From the NCBI GenBank assembly GCA_035048485.1, contig CM068585.1, positions 14,489,501 to 14,553,500 on the forward strand: 64,000 bases of DNA, read 5' to 3'. This document shows, one piece after another, positions 1 through 12,217 of the stretch (the first letter of the stretch is position 1; every line of letters begins with the position of its first letter). Both the position numbers and the translations under genes were made by a program. A model generated the notes under the pieces. It worked only from the letters and a program-made list of their open reading frames with translations. It did not search any database and had not been told where the DNA came from. The DNA is from Pteria penguin (Eukaryota; Mollusca; Bivalvia; Pterioida; Pteriidae).

Positions 1-515
1 TCAATTTAATGAAAAATTAACATTGTAGCTTCATTTAAAAAAAGGGTTAATGTACATTTATATTACAGAATTGTTTTGGTAAAATTTCTCTTACATGTAT
101 CTGTAACTACAATGTACAAGTACTCAAAAGTTTTAAGTAATGGGATACACTTATATTATTTTTCCTGGCTTTATGTAGCTTCATTCTATTGTCACAACTA
201 AACTAATGTTTGATGTGTCATTTTTTTTAATATGTATTATTGAAAAAGTGTGCTAACAGGTGTGATGCTGGACTCTCGTTGATCAGTCAATTTGGTTGAG
301 CACTAAGTCAAAAATATTTTTGGGCAGGGCCTGATTTAAACAGGGATGCAATTAAAGAGAAATTCTCTAAGGACTATGTGGACCCCTAGGATAAACTGCT
401 GGCAGTGAGTTGAAACAATAAAACGGCACCCTAAGCACAGGAACAGCAGGGTAAACACCAGAACGGCACAGAAACGACACTTTATATCGACCAAAATTGC
501 GTGAAACAACATTTT
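1..515. other. No recognisable gene
   Basis: A+T-rich sequence with stop codons in all frames at short intervals. I see no splice-bounded exon, RNA gene or element boundary here. The tandem duplication described next begins at its right edge. Confidence 0.5.
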
Positions 516-1592
516 CATGTTTACCATACACATTATACATGTACATACAATGATCAAGCTATATTTTAATTTGATACATAATTGACACAGATATGACATT
601 TTCTTTTTCCTGCCATTTTAGGGGTACATGTATGAAAAATAGCTGTCTTCATATCATGAACAAATAAAATAGTATCAAATACTCGGATGTCTGACTTCAG
701 GAGTAGGCAAATTCTCGCAAGTCAGACATCCGGGTATTTGATAAAGAGCATTTGGAACATTTGGGGTAAAGCATCAGACTTTATAAGAGAGCAATGTGTA
801 TTCCAGGAGAAATTTTGGTAAAACTCCTAGTTTTACCCCAACTATCATTGACAGACTCCTTGGGCACCTATGTAGAGCAATAAAGACAGTGATGTCACGC
901 CAACTTCAAGAATTGGTGAGTGCCAGAATGGTAATGTGCAATTCGAGATTAGATATCTGGAAGTATAGTTTTACCCAACGAGTTGTGGATCATTGGAACT
1001 CATTACCAGAGAACATCGTGTCATCCCCAAGTGTAAATAGTTTTAAAAGTAGTTTACCATACACATTATACATACGATGATTAAGCTATATTTTAATTTG
1101 ATACATAATTGACACAGATATGACATTTTCTTTTTCCTGCCATTTTAGGGGTACATGTATGAAAAATGGCTGTCTTCATATCATGAACAAATAAAATAGT
1201 ATCAAATACCCGGACTTCTGACTTCAGGAATTGGCAAATTCTCGCAAGTCAGACATCCGGGTATTTGATAAAGAGCATTTGGAACATTTGGGGTAAAGCA
1301 TCAGACTTTATAAGAGAGCAATGTGTATTCCAGGAGGAATTTTGGTAAAACTCCTAGTTTTACCCCAACTATCATTGACAGACTCCTTGGGTACCTATGT
1401 AGAGTAATAAAGACAGTGATGTCACGCCAACTTCAAGAATAGGGGAGTGCCAGAATGGTAATATGCCATTCGAGATTAGATATCAGGATTGACAGGAAGT
1501 ATAGTTTTACCCAACGAGTTGTGGATCACTGGAACTCATTACCAGAGAACATCGTGTTATCCCCAAGTGTAAATAGTTTTAAAAGTAGACTC
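516..1592 (+). repeat. Tandem duplication of about 540 bp carrying a LINE tail
   Basis: Two head-to-tail copies, about 516-1054 and 1055-1592, share nearly all of their sequence, from the segment beginning tttaccatacacattatac through the reverse-transcriptase tail. Each copy has a stem-loop: in copy 1 the arms around 677-700 and 718-741 (atcaaatactcggatgtctg and its complement) pair with one mismatch; in copy 2 one arm has drifted. The low divergence indicates a fairly recent duplication. The stem-loop may be the relic of a small foldback insertion. Confidence 0.8.
796..1054 (+). pseudogene. LINE reverse-transcriptase C-terminal fragment, copy 1
   Basis: The reading frame ends in a segment around FTQRVVDHWNSLPENIV followed by a PSVNSFKS block. 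This arrangement is typical of the extreme C-terminus of ORF2 in jockey/CR1-type non-LTR retrotransposons, where RVVxxWNSLPxxVV precedes NSFKxxLD. Only this tail is present; no endonuclease or polymerase motif lies upstream. The end runs into the start of the second tandem copy, which replaces the normal terminus. Family assignment rests on remembered consensus motifs. Confidence 0.55.
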
Positions 1593-1703
1593 AATTCATC
1601 ATGGAATGTGTCTTTTAAATTTGAGCCAAGTTTTTATGGACCGGAAGCCACCAATGGAAGACACAACCAATTAAGAAGAGTCGCAGAGGCAGTAGATGTT
1701 TAA
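1455..1703 (+). pseudogene. LINE reverse-transcriptase C-terminal fragment, copy 2
   Basis: Second copy of the same tail, with the fuller ending RLDIRIDRKYSFTQRVVDHW then NSLPENIV, PSVNSFKSRLNSSW and a natural stop at 1701-1703. It lies just upstream of the 11-bp sequence that forms the left target duplication of the Mutator-like element at 1732. It is non-coding debris, not a host gene. Confidence 0.55.
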
Positions 1704-1811
1704 TAATGACTTCCAGGACAAGGTAAACTCTGGTCCATAGAATTACAGAAATCACCAAAATCCCTGTGTATTTACAGAAATCCCCACAAAAAACACAGAA
1801 ATCCCCATTAC

Positions 1812-2698
1812 CAGTGATCGGGAAGGCAAATAGGATCAATGGGACTATGGCCCCTCTTGCTGGCGACTCGATGGGCCATTTTCAATTTCTATGGGCCATC
1901 TCATTTTTTCAATGAGCCATTTAAGCATGTTTTTTATTTGGTGCACAAAATTGAATCAGACACTTCCAAATTACTAAGTTTGTGAATACAGAATAATACA
2001 AAACAACAGAAACAGTAAACAACTAAATGCATTGTTTTTACTGTTATCTACACATACTTTACAAAACATTTTATTGTTGGAAAAGTATAACCAAGGCAAT
2101 ATCTTCAACCAGCGATCATGCAATGTTCTTTTACGATCGTGGCCTTGGGCAGGGTCAGGTATATCGCCATCACCCTCATCAAGCTCAGATATTTCGATAG
2201 GTCCCGATGGAGCATCTCCCGCATTTTTGTCGGGAGGTAGTGTACTTGTCTGATGGGAGAAGAACCTTAGCTTCGGTTGCTTAGGGTCCGGTTTTGGAAC
2301 TTTTTTGGGTGGCATTTTTGTGCACTGAAGGTCACGCTACAATATCGTTCGGTACTAAGCATGTTTTGAATCTCCCCGCGCTGAAGAGTTTATTTTATTT
2401 GAGAGAGCAAATTTGATTGAATTATGCATGAATCGATCAACCAATCGGATAAACCTCGTTTCCATCAGATATGATAAGATGAACAAAATGACGAAACCGA
2501 TAACAGACTTCGAAGTTTGGTAGTCCTACGAGATCGACGCGAAGGCTGACTGTTCATGAGCTTGATATTCCGACTTGAATGTCACACTATCTCAGATTTT
2601 CGTAATGCGCACCTGGGCGCACCGAGGAGATAGTTTAATGTGCCATTTTCCGTCGGAATGGGACTATGGCGCAGGGTGCGTTGCCTTCCCAATCACTG
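1812..2698 (-). mobile_element. hAT-like DNA transposon remnant nested in the left arm
   Basis: Termini CAGTGATCGGGAAGGCAA (1812) and TTGCCTTCCCAATCACTG (2698) are inverted repeats of 18 bp with one mismatch. The flanks carry the direct repeat CATTAC (1806-1811 and 2699-2704). The complementary right arm of the host element reads continuously through this point (rc of about 3976-3990), which gives an uninterrupted site next door. The interior contains a zinc-finger-like first exon on the minus strand. The length of 887 bp shows a deleted element. CAGTG termini suit hAT; a 6-bp duplication is shorter than the usual 8. Confidence 0.65.
1974..2315 (-). pseudogene. Transposon-borne TTF/BED-like zinc-finger N-terminus
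   Basis: The frame starts MPPKKVPKPDPKQPKLRFF, passes an acidic proline-rich stretch, then reads RWLKILPWLYFSNNKMFCKVC. The pattern W-L-x(3)-P-W-L followed by M-F-C-x-x-C is the opening of TTF-type zinc fingers found at the N-terminus of hAT-derived proteins such as the ZNF862/KIAA1586 group. After VCVDNSKNNAF the frame becomes hydrophobic and stops, so the rest of the domain and the transposase core are missing. It lies inside the hAT-like remnant and is best read as its first exon. Confidence 0.5.
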
Positions 2699-3762
2699 CA
2701 TTACTTTATAAAAAATCACCGATATGTAAATAGATAGGACCATCATTCACCCTTATAGCAAGTTTCATATATATTAAACAACAATTGATAGACTTATAAC
2801 CGTTTTCCTTTACCTTTCATGACAGTTCAGTACAACTTTATCCAAGTCATTTAATTATATACGTTTGAAATAAACAAACACCGTAACAAGCAATACCAAT
2901 ATACGTGTATAATACATACATTTACTGAATTCAACAATAACCAGCCTCTTTGTGAAATATATTTGCCATTTATTGAATTTCGATAGGTCCCGATGGAGCA
3001 TCTCCCGCATTTTTGTCGGGAGGTAGTGTACTTGTCTGATGGGAGAAGAACCTTAGCTTCGGTTGCTTAGGGTCCGGTTTTGGAACTTTTTTGGGTGGCA
3101 TTTTTGTGCACTGAAGGTCACGCTACAATATCGTTCGGTACTAAGCATGTTTTGAATCTCCCCGCGCTGAAGAGTTTATTTTATTTGAGAGAGCAAATTT
3201 GATTGAATTATGCATGAATCGATCAACCAATCGGATAAACCTCGTTTCCATCAGATATGATAAGATGAACAAAATGACGAAACCGATAACAGACTTCGAA
3301 GTTTGGTAGTCCTACGAGATCGACGCGAAGGCTGACTGTTCATGAGCTTGATATTCCGACTTGAATGTCACACTATCTCAGATTTTCGTAATGCGCACCT
3401 GGGCGCACCGAGGAGATAGTTTAATGCGCCATTTTCCGTCGGAATGGGACTATGGCGCAGGGTGCGTTGCCTTCCCAATCACTGCATTACTTTATAAAAA
3501 ATCACCGATATGTAAATAGATAGGACCATCATTCACCCTTATAGCAAGTTTCATATATATTAAACAACAATTGATAGACTTATAACCGTTTTCCTTTACC
3601 TTTCATGACAGTTCAGTACAACTTTATCCAAGTCATTTAATTATATACGTTTGAAATAAACAAATACCGTAACAAGCAATACCAATATATGTGTATAATA
3701 CATACATTTACTGAATTCAACAATAACCAGCCTCTTTGTGAAATATATTTGCCATTTATTGA
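2191..3762 (+). repeat. 786-bp tandem duplication spanning a transposon end
   Basis: Positions 2191-2976 recur at 2977-3762 with very few differences (for example atgtgcc versus atgcgcc, and aaacacc versus aaatacc). The unit starts inside the hAT-like element's zinc-finger frame and ends about 280 bp beyond its right terminus. It is therefore a segmental tandem duplication that arose after the insertion, not a second transposition. The second copy has only the first ~40 codons of the zinc-finger frame. Confidence 0.9.
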
Positions 3763-4064
3763 AGGTATTTTGAAAAAAGAATTAATTAATACTACTGTAT
3801 AATCTTCGACTGCGTTACTGTTATGTATACTTCCAATCCAACATGGCCACCAGTGGTGGATCATTAAAATTAAAAAAATGAAATGGTTATAAGTCTATCA
3901 ATTGTTGTTTAATATATCTGAAACTTGCTATCAAGGTGAATGATGGTCCTATCTATTTACATATCAGATATTTTTGATAAAGTAATGGGGATTTCTGTGT
4001 TTTTTACGGGGATTTCTGTAAATACACGGGGATTTCTGTAATTCTATGGACCCGGTAAACTCTG

Positions 4065-4470
4065 ACTTTGAACATTATTTAGTAGTACAGCATAATATAA
4101 TTACAAACAGTCTCTCATATTAGGTCCTTGTTTATATGTACTGATTCATGGTATTGTCTTTCATTACATAAGTAACAACACAAATCCACAACCTCAAAAC
4201 AACCAAGTCTGACGACGACATGCACCATCATGTTCAAATGAAAATAGCGAATTTCACAAAAACACTGGCCAAATAAACAGAATTAATCCCGAATTAATCA
4301 TAATAACAAGTGTGATGTTGCCGAGTTAAAATTCTAACTTTTATCTTATCAAAAGTTGACATCAGATTATGTTTAAATTATCATACCATTTTAAGAAATT
4401 GTGTTTTTGTTGATCTTCGAAACGGACCGACCGCCAATGGAATGCCCGGATGTAAATTTATACATCGACC
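4065..4470. other. No recognisable gene
   Basis: Unique-looking A+T-rich sequence between the foldback element and the next duplication. No open frame of note, no splice-bounded exon and no element terminus recognised. Confidence 0.4.
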
Positions 4471-4502
4471 CCGAAAATTATATATATTTTTTTCTTTGAG
4501 TT

Positions 4503-4534
<32 letters not shown>

Positions 4535-5203
4535 AGTTGCTATCAGAGACATATATACACAAAGATCTGTATATATGTCTCTGTTGATATACAATGTATA
4601 TTCTATATCTAATTAGGCTTACACGTAATCGTATGAATATAGATTTATCAAAAGCACTTCAAGATATGTTAGGGTCGATCGATGTAGACAAATTAATGCA
4701 TAATCAGTATTATTATTATCATCTTTGTAGAAATTACGTAAATTGTCAACGAGAGTCACACAAATTTAGTTAAATCTTCCATGGGGAAATCTTTTTATAA
4801 CACACCCTTTTCTGAAAGTGAAATAAACGATGTTGTTTCCCGAAAATTATATATATTTTTTTCTTTGAGTTTATATATATATATATATAGAATGTGTAGT
4901 TGCTATCAGAGACATATATACACAAAGATCTGTATATATGTCTCTGTTGATATACAATGTATATTCTATATCTAATTAGGCTTACACGTAATCGTATGAA
5001 TATAGATTTATCAAAAGCACTTCAAGATATGTTAGGGTCGATCGATGTAGACAAATTAATGCATAATCAGTATTATTATTATCATCTTTGTAGAAATTAC
5101 GTAAATTGTCAACGAGAGTCACACAAATTTAGTTAAATCTTCCATGGGGAAATCTTTTTATAACACACCATTTTCTGAAAGTGAAATAAACGATGTTGTT
5201 TCC
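4471..5203 (+). repeat. 369-bp tandem duplication with TA microsatellite and stem-loop
   Basis: Two copies start at 4471 and 4840, both with ccgaaaattatatatat. They differ mainly in the length of the (TA)n run near 4502 and 4871. Each contains a stem-loop with arms cagagacatatatac and gtatatatgtctctg around the spacer acaaagatct. No coding potential is evident. Confidence 0.85.
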
Positions 5204-6175
5204 TAATATCAACCTGATAAAGGCCAAGGGGCCCGACTGAAAGAGTGTCTGTGATTAACTAAAGCGATAAGAGAGATTCGTCATCAAAATCAGGATATGT
5301 TTTAACTTCGGTAAATGAATATCATAATATGTTTGAGAATGCTCTTATCAATACTACAAACAAGGACTTATAATCAAGATAAACATGCACTGCACAAATT
5401 AACATGCCCAATAAAAAAAAAAAAAAAAAAAAAAAGACTGGTTAGAAGGAATTATGTGCCATATATGAATCAGTAGAGAGTTAAATCAATATAAACCGTA
5501 ACTTCCACTTCATATGTGCAATTACTGTTCTTATACATAAATATTATGTCTACTCATAATAATGACGTTTGACAAAGAGAATTTAGTGTACTTTGTTTTT
5601 ATAAGCTATATAACACCAAAGAACGTAAACGAATTTTTCAATTCACAGTTCACATTTCTGTGCCTGAAAGTCCCTTCAATTCTCGTGTTCGAATTGCTGT
5701 GCAGATTCTGAAGAGAAATTCGTCTTTTCTGCAGATCTTAGCAGAATAAGCCAGAATTATGAAGGCATCAACGTTGCAAAGTTTGAATGCATTTTGATGA
5801 GATTTTTGCTGGATCAGGTCCAGAAAATTAAGCCAAATCTCTACGCTCTTATAATTTACCAGTTGATAATATAATATCTGACTTTCTAAGAAAAACTCAC
5901 CATGATACTGTTCAAATAGTAAAAAGGTGATTATTGTCCCTATAGATTAAAAAATTGTCAGGATACCCGAACAAATTAAACGAGTTAGAAACGATGAAAC
6001 AACTACGTAACCCAAGGACTCAAAAATAAGAACTTGCCTGACCAAATAAAAGCCTTTACCCAGAAGATAACCCGGACATGTGACATTTTAAAATTATTAG
6101 CTCAAACTCTGCTGTTAAAACTAACATATTTCCACATTGTATTGACTATTTAAATCAGAGACTTACCGGTAGAGG
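5204..6175. other. Non-coding, poly-A tract at 5408-5434
   Basis: A+T-rich sequence without a supported exon. An AATAAA-like string runs directly into a 23-24-base poly-A near 5410, which could mark the tail of an old retrocopy, but no gene body can be recognised upstream. Confidence 0.4.
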
Positions 6176-6283
6176 TCAAAAAGGTCAAAGGTCAAAATTT
6201 GTATGCCCCGCATCAGGCAGATGCCGTCACCATATACGTGAAATATTCGTGGTGTGACGTAAAACAAAAATCAATCAATCAAT
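6176..6283 (+). mobile_element. SINE 3' fragment with (AATC)n tail
   Basis: The segment from aaaatttgtatgccccgcat to the tail acaaaaatcaatcaatcaatc matches the 3' half of the complete SINE at 24209-24487 in inverse orientation, including the tatacgtgaaatattcgtgg block. The tRNA-like head is absent, so this is a 5'-truncated copy. It abuts the AGGTCA minisatellite. Confidence 0.75.
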
Positions 6284-7560
6284 CTGTGAAATATTATTGA
6301 AATCTATACACAGGGGAAGAAGTTATGGCCCGAACAAGGTTTTACTCACTTTGTATGTTGTGACCTTGACCTTTGACCTATGACCTTGGGTAAAGGGTAA
6401 CAATTCTGTGAAATATTATTGAAATCCATGCACAGGGGAAGAAGTTATGGCTCGAATAAGGTTTTATTCACTTTGCATGTCGTGACCTTGGCCTTTAAAC
6501 TATGATCTTGGGTCAAGATCATGACATGATCTTGGGTCAAGATCATGACATGATCGTGGGTCAAGATCATGACATACCTTTGGTCCTAAGTAATAATTCT
6601 GTGAAATATTATTGAAATCCATGTACAGGGCAAGAAGTTATGGTCCAAACAAGGTTTTACTCACTTTGCATGTTGTGACCTTGACCTTTGACGGTCAAGG
6701 TTATAACACACCCATGGGTCCTAAGTAACAAGTCTGTGAAATGTTATTGAAATCCAAGCACATGGGAAGATGTTATGTTACTCACTTTGCATGTTGTGAT
6801 CTTGACCTTTGACCTATGGACTTGGGTCAAGACCATGCCACACCAATGGTCCCTAAGTAACAATTCTGTCAAATGTTATTGAAATCCATGCACAGGGTAA
6901 GAAGTTATGGCCCGAACAATGTTTTATTCACTTTGCATGTTGTAACCTTGACCGTTGACCTATGAGCTTAGTTCAAGGTCAAGACATACCCTTTGGTCCT
7001 ACGTAACAAATCTGAGAAATATTATTGAAATCCATGCACAGAAAAAGAAGTTATGACCCGGACAAGGTTTTATTCACTTTGCATGTTGTGACCTTGACCT
7101 TTGACCTATCACCTTGGTTTAAGGTCACGACACATTCTTGGTTCCTAATTAACAATTTTGTAAAATATTATTGAAATCCATACACAAAAGAAGAAGGTAT
7201 GCCCCGGACAATATTTTACTAACTTTGCATGTTGTGACCTTGACATTTGATCTATGACCGTGGGTTAAGGTCATGACACACTCCTGGGTCCTAAGTAACA
7301 CTTCTGTGAAATATTATTGAAATCCATGCACAGGGGAAGAAGTAATAGCCCATACAATGTTGTACTCACTTTGCATGTTTTGACCTTGACCTTTGACCTA
7401 TGACCTTGAGTCAAGTTTGTGACACACCTTTGGATCCTATGCAACAATTATGTGAAATATTATAGAAATCCGTGCACAGGGAAAGAAGTAATAGCCCGGA
7501 CAATCTTATCCCGGACGCCGGATCAGCCTGGAGAATATCACTGTAAGGAAAGTCAGAGTG
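6284..7560 (+). repeat. Degenerate minisatellite with TGACCTTGACCTTTGACC core
   Basis: About nine imperfect units, mostly 130-150 bp long. Each runs tctgtgaaatattattgaaat, then a cacagg..gaagaagttatgg block, then ttttactcactttgcatgtt, then tgaccttgacctttgacc and a GTCAAGGTCATGACAC segment. Read on the minus strand the core contains AGGTCA direct repeats, including TCAAGGTCA and AGGTCAAAGGTCA spacing. The short ORF at 7419-7634 overlaps this repeat and is not a gene. Confidence 0.85.
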
Positions 7561-8096
7561 AGGTCAAAGGCCATTATCTGGGAACCGCAGACTTTGATTA
7601 TAGATGCCAGTGTACCTGTCGATTCTGTACCTAAATATTGCATGTAATTGTTTATAGATGAGCAAAAATCGAATTAAGTATGTATATATGGTATGGTTTA
7701 TTTTGCCTTTAGCCTTTTGGCTAATCAGGCTCAGAAACATTACAACATATGTTATTTCAAAACATATATACAATATGAACAAGAAACAATTTGATGCAAG
7801 CACCAAAGTGTGGGCCGAAATGGGGTGTTTGATAAAACTGCAAAGAATTTTTAAAACAAAATAACGTTTTAAAATTTGTATTGTACAGCCATGGGACTGT
7901 TAATGAGCAGATATATAAAGACCATGATGATCGATCACAGACGTATAAATCTCCAATATCACTTCCGTTGATATTTCAGCAAATAGTATATATATATGGG
8001 ATCATTTACAGAGTTATAGTCTTACGGATTAGCCTGCAAATAATATGGAAATGTACTTCTAAAATCATTAGCTATATCATTTACTATTTGTTTTAA
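7561..8096. other. Non-coding A+T-rich stretch
   Basis: Short overlapping frames on both strands (for example around 7658-7864 and 7881-8096) have A+T-driven composition and no recognisable motif. I see no exon or element boundary before the SINE at 8097. Confidence 0.4.
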
Positions 8097-8317
8097 ACCG
8101 GTGGACTCAGTGGATGAGTTGACCGAAATGCCCCGGGTTCGACTCCCGCCGTAGGCACATCGGTGTCCTGTCTTTCGTGGCAGGTAAAAGATCCCCCACT
8201 TCTTAGAGAGGGTCCGCTATAAAGGTATAAATTTCTGTGCAATGCATCAAGCAAATACCTTCACCATATACGTGAAATGGTCGTAGAGTGACGTGAAACA
8301 ATAATTAATCAATCCAT
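8097..8317 (+). mobile_element. tRNA-derived SINE, diverged full-length copy
   Basis: A tRNA-like head carries a box B variant (gggttcgactcc). The body has cggtgtcctgtctttcgtgg and ggtaaaagatcccccact, and the 3' end has ccttcaccatatacgtgaaa and an aattaatcaatc tail. The order matches the complete SINE at 24209-24487. Imperfect direct repeats around TACTATTT flank it (from 8082 and from 8319), consistent with target-primed insertion by a partner LINE. Confidence 0.75.
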
Positions 8318-8911
8318 CTACTATTTATTTTTAACAACAAAACATTACCTATCTATAAGCACCTGACTGTTTGCTGGGGTAACCAACCCTTTACTGGTTG
8401 AACTTTTGGTAGTGGTGTAGCCGTGCTGGTTGGCAATATTTTTATTCTCACGTTTCAATTCATAAACTGTAAGAAAGAATTGTAGAATATAATTGGTTAT
8501 ATTGGTACGTCCTTCTTGTGTAGCGATCTGTATAGACCCTTTCGTTCTAACTTTCAGGAAAAGGTCGGGGTTGTCCAAATGCTGGAAGATTAACCAAAGG
8601 TCACGTACAGAACCGAATAATAAATTTGCTTATGAAGAAAGCGCGTCAAATATTCTAAAATTGTATGGTAACACTACCACCCCGAAAATGTTCCAACAAA
8701 TTCAATACTCCTCTGCTGTAACGTATATCAGCGACAGTCCCGAAGACACTACGCTTACATAAATCTATCAAACTGGGTCAGCGAGGTGACACATGCTCTC
8801 TCCGCAGTGAATATAATCCTAATTTTATCATTGGTGTAAAAATCTGGCTTTACTGTACCGCGGAAGCGCATGCAACTTTCCCATACTTATAACAATAGAC
8901 GGTCCGGACTA
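8318..8911. other. Possible exon remnant and a segment related to 28.55 kb
   Basis: On the minus strand a stretch at about 8351-8466 sits between an acceptor-like ttctttcttacag and a donor-like gatag/gtaatg. It encodes YELKRENKNIANQHGYTTTK and a short Thr/Ser-rich continuation. I do not recognise the product. The segment 8761-8890 is homologous, in inverse orientation, to about 28555-28690 (shared ccattggtgtaaaa-like and actgtaccgcgg blocks), so at least part of the region is a dispersed sequence. A real exon here is not established. Confidence 0.25.
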
Positions 8912-10181
8912 GCCGGTGTAAAGCCGAATAATGACCCCCGTCGAATAATGACCGGGGGTCATTATTCTACATAGAAAAATGACCCCCGGTCATTATTCCA
9001 CGACCAAGGGGGTCATTATTCGACCGTAGAATAAGTGGCACCAGCCCCAAAAATTGCAAACCCCTCGTGAAAAATATTGACCCCCATAGAATAATGACCC
9101 CCTACAAACCGACTTGATTTCTTGATAAATGTTTTCAATGTGTACTTTTTATATATATATACCTTGGTGTACTGAAAGTTCGTGGATATGGTGCATGTTG
9201 ATGCTTATAATACTTCAGATAATTCTGGTATGCATTTTTGAGATTATTTTCAACCACCTAATTTTTTCATTGATCACGATCAAGATCCAGATCAAACGAG
9301 AAATGGATAAACGAAGTTTTATTTCGTAAACAACAATGGTTTCCGAAGCCAAACATCCAAAGGGAGAAATTGGTAGAAAGTTAGGAAATCGGAAGATTTG
9401 AGTTGTAAAGCGGTAGGCGAAAGACTTTTGCCGAAATCGGTAGGGTTAATATGTATGTAATTCTGATTCATAAATTGAATAAACCCGATGACCTTCGAAA
9501 CCTGGATATCGCCTCATTTTGTGACTTATCGGATGTTATAATATTTATAACATAAGTAAATTATGTGTTTTAGACCCGTACACGCGTCCTTGGACAAGTC
9601 GTTCCGAGTCTTTACATCTACAGGAGAACTTGGTTCATACCGGAAGTCAAACAATTTTTTCCTAGTGTATTCAGATTATCATCCTGAGATGTTAAAATAA
9701 AATGACAATTGAGTTTGCACACTTGGTGTGGAAAAAGAGAACTATTTCATCTGTTTAGAGAAGAATGAGATTTCCATAAAGACAGAAGTATAAAACGAAA
9801 ACCTTTTCCCACGATCCAGGACATTATATAGAATATGCTTAATTAAGGGATAATTTGCATAACTAATTAAAGTGCCTTGTAAATTTGCGTCATTATTATC
9901 CTCACTTATGACGTTTTATGGTTAATACGAGGACCCTACAACACAATATGAAGTCCCCCTCTCTCGAAATGTAAATGGCATTCTGGGACAAGACAATACA
10001 CATTAAAACCCTGAATCAATCAGACATTACACCTAATCATGACCTTACCTAAAATGACAATTCTTACCAATTCAGAGAGTGTTCCATAGAACATTTGCGA
10101 CGGATGCGCCTATTGGTACATACTAAACATATATGTCATTGAAAATGTCATCGTTATCCTTTATCTGTAGATAAAGACCGC

Positions 10182-11520
10182 TTGACCGAAATTTACAAAA
10201 AGAGTTTGTTTTTTTTTATACCCGCCACCGAAGTTGTGGGGGTATACCTGTTTCAACTAGACTGTCCGTCCGTCTGTCTGTGGAAAACGTGGTTTTCTTG
10301 CGGTAACTCTTTTACCATTTTACATCCATTGATGATACTTCACAAATATATTGCTCATGACCTCAAAAGAGCCCTATTGATTTTGGGGTTAATCGATGAA
10401 AGGTCAAGGTCAAACGAAGTGTCTGTTGAAAAAGTGGTTTCTGCAAGATAAATCTATTACCTTTGGACACCTGGTTATGATACTTCACAACCGGTTAAAC
10501 ACACCATTTGGTTGACACTCGTTATATCAAATGACCGTCCTAAGTCGGTACTGTAGTTGTACTAACTAGTATTAAATATTTTTTTTATGTTTTATATGTT
10601 TATTTTATCATTGAATTTCATATTTCAGTGGTAGCCTCCGCCATATACCTGAGCCAGTAACCTTCCCCCTTTCATTTACACATGTGTTGCCCATGATCTC
10701 AGGCAATCAATTTTGGGATCAATAGGTCAAAGGTCAAGATCAAGGAAGTGGCTGTGAATAGTTATTTCCGCACGATAACTCTATTACTACGAATGGCTTT
10801 TTATTCGTGTATACCAATTTTCGTGGATTGGGCGAAAACAACTTATTTTTGGGGTTCAAAATTCGTGGATATATAAATTTGTCTTTATCAAATATACATA
10901 GATTTACTAGTTCGTGGGAAGAACTATCCACGAAAACCGCAAACACTGGTACCACATGAATATTAGGTCATTCACAGTACCTTTAGACATCCTAATATTT
11001 TTTTTTAATAAAGGCCACAGTCAAGGTCACAAGGAAAATGGTCTTGGTGCCATTTGAAACTTGTTCACATCCAATACTGATACTTCACTCATGTGTTGCC
11101 CATGACCTGAGAAGGACCACTATTGATTGGGGGTCAATAGGTCAAAGTCAAACGAAGTGTCTGTGGAAAAAGGTGTTTCCGCACGATAACTCTCTGACCT
11201 TCCAACATCCTAATATTTTTGACATCAAGGTCACAAGGTAAATGATCTTGGTGTCATTTGAAAACGTTACATTCCAATGACTGAATTATAGAGCTGAACA
11301 TGAAATAAGCCATGCTTATCTGGCGACCTTGAAATCAGGGCGATGACCTTGGGTCAAGGTCATGACACACATTTGAGTCATAAGGAACATTTTTGCCAAG
11401 TTTGATGAATATCTGTTAATAGAAGACTGAATTCGAGCAGAACAGAAACACATGATCAGATGGTGACCTTGAAATCAGAGTAATGACCTCGGTCCACGGT
11501 CATGATATACCTTTGGGTCA
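10182..11520. repeat. Cluster of AGGTCA-bearing dispersed repeats
   Basis: Inside the 5.5-kb element. A block near 10217-10290 has the inverted ends tacccgccaccgaagttgtg and the gtccgtccgtctgtctgtgg run common to several families here. It is followed by AGGTCAAGGTCA-type segments at about 10400, 10730, 11130, 11230, 11340 and 11490. Around 10800-10960 sits a small foldback unit whose halves share ttttcgtggat. No gene is supported. Confidence 0.55.
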
Positions 11521-11562
11521 TAAGAAACATTCGACTTTGTGATATAAAATATTCTTGTTTAT

Positions 11563-11599
11563 TTTCTGATATCAAAACATTGATTTTTGATATCAGAAA
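11563..11599. repeat. Stem-loop, 15-bp perfect arms
   Basis: The arms tttctgatatcaaaa and ttttgatatcagaaa are exact inverse complements around the spacer cattgat. The surrounding 100 bases contain further gatatc/gatata variants, so this is part of a small TGATATC-rich block. Confidence 0.8.
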
Positions 11600-12217
11600 A
11601 TGTTTTTTTTTTTTATATCACAAAATGATTTTTTATATCAGAAATAGCTTAAAAATATTAAAACAGTGCCCCATAATTGTCCAACATTTAAAAATCCCAA
11701 ATTATGATTGTTCAACATGAATTTCCATGGCCATAGCCAGAAAACTATGAGAGAGGGATTCGATTCGCGAAGCGCTTAAGGCGCGATCCTGCTAGGGTGT
11801 TCGGGGGTATCCCAACCCCCCGGAAAATTGTTTACAATTTTACGCAAAATGTTTCATTCTGAGTCAATCTGGAGAAGAATATTGCAGTCTACAATATTGA
11901 AAATTATGGGCGTGAAACAGAACACACAGTTCTGATATGAATCGTGACTTTAATAGTCATAGTTGAATAAGAACGCGAAGTTTAATAGTGCGTGGTGGTT
12001 TTCAAGGGTTACCTGTATGTCTAAAGAAACTCGCCTGTAATCACTATTTGATTTCATTATTGTTCACTTTTAAAATAAGTTTTGATTTTGATGACAGTAA
12101 TGAAGTATTATAAAGAAATTTTTATTTTTTCTTATAAAAGGGGCTTCAATTATTAATTTTAAGTTTGATTTCATACTTCAGATATACGAAGTTTATGAAG
12201 AAACGAATCGCGATGAT

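Larger units (their letters stand above)
1732..4052. mobile_element. Mutator-like or foldback element with long inverted repeats
   Basis: The left end GGTCCATAGAATTACAG (1732) is matched in inverse orientation by the right end CTGTAATTCTATGGACC (4052). The arms extend inward: 1732-1811 plus 2699-2805 pair with about 3870-4052. Direct repeats GGTAAACTCTG flank the element at 1722-1732 and 4054-4064, a 10-11-bp target duplication as in Mutator-like elements. The ends contain a reiterated GGGGATTTCTGT motif, three copies on the right. No transposase of its own is visible, so it is probably non-autonomous. The arms are interrupted by a hAT-like insertion and a 786-bp tandem duplication. Confidence 0.65.
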
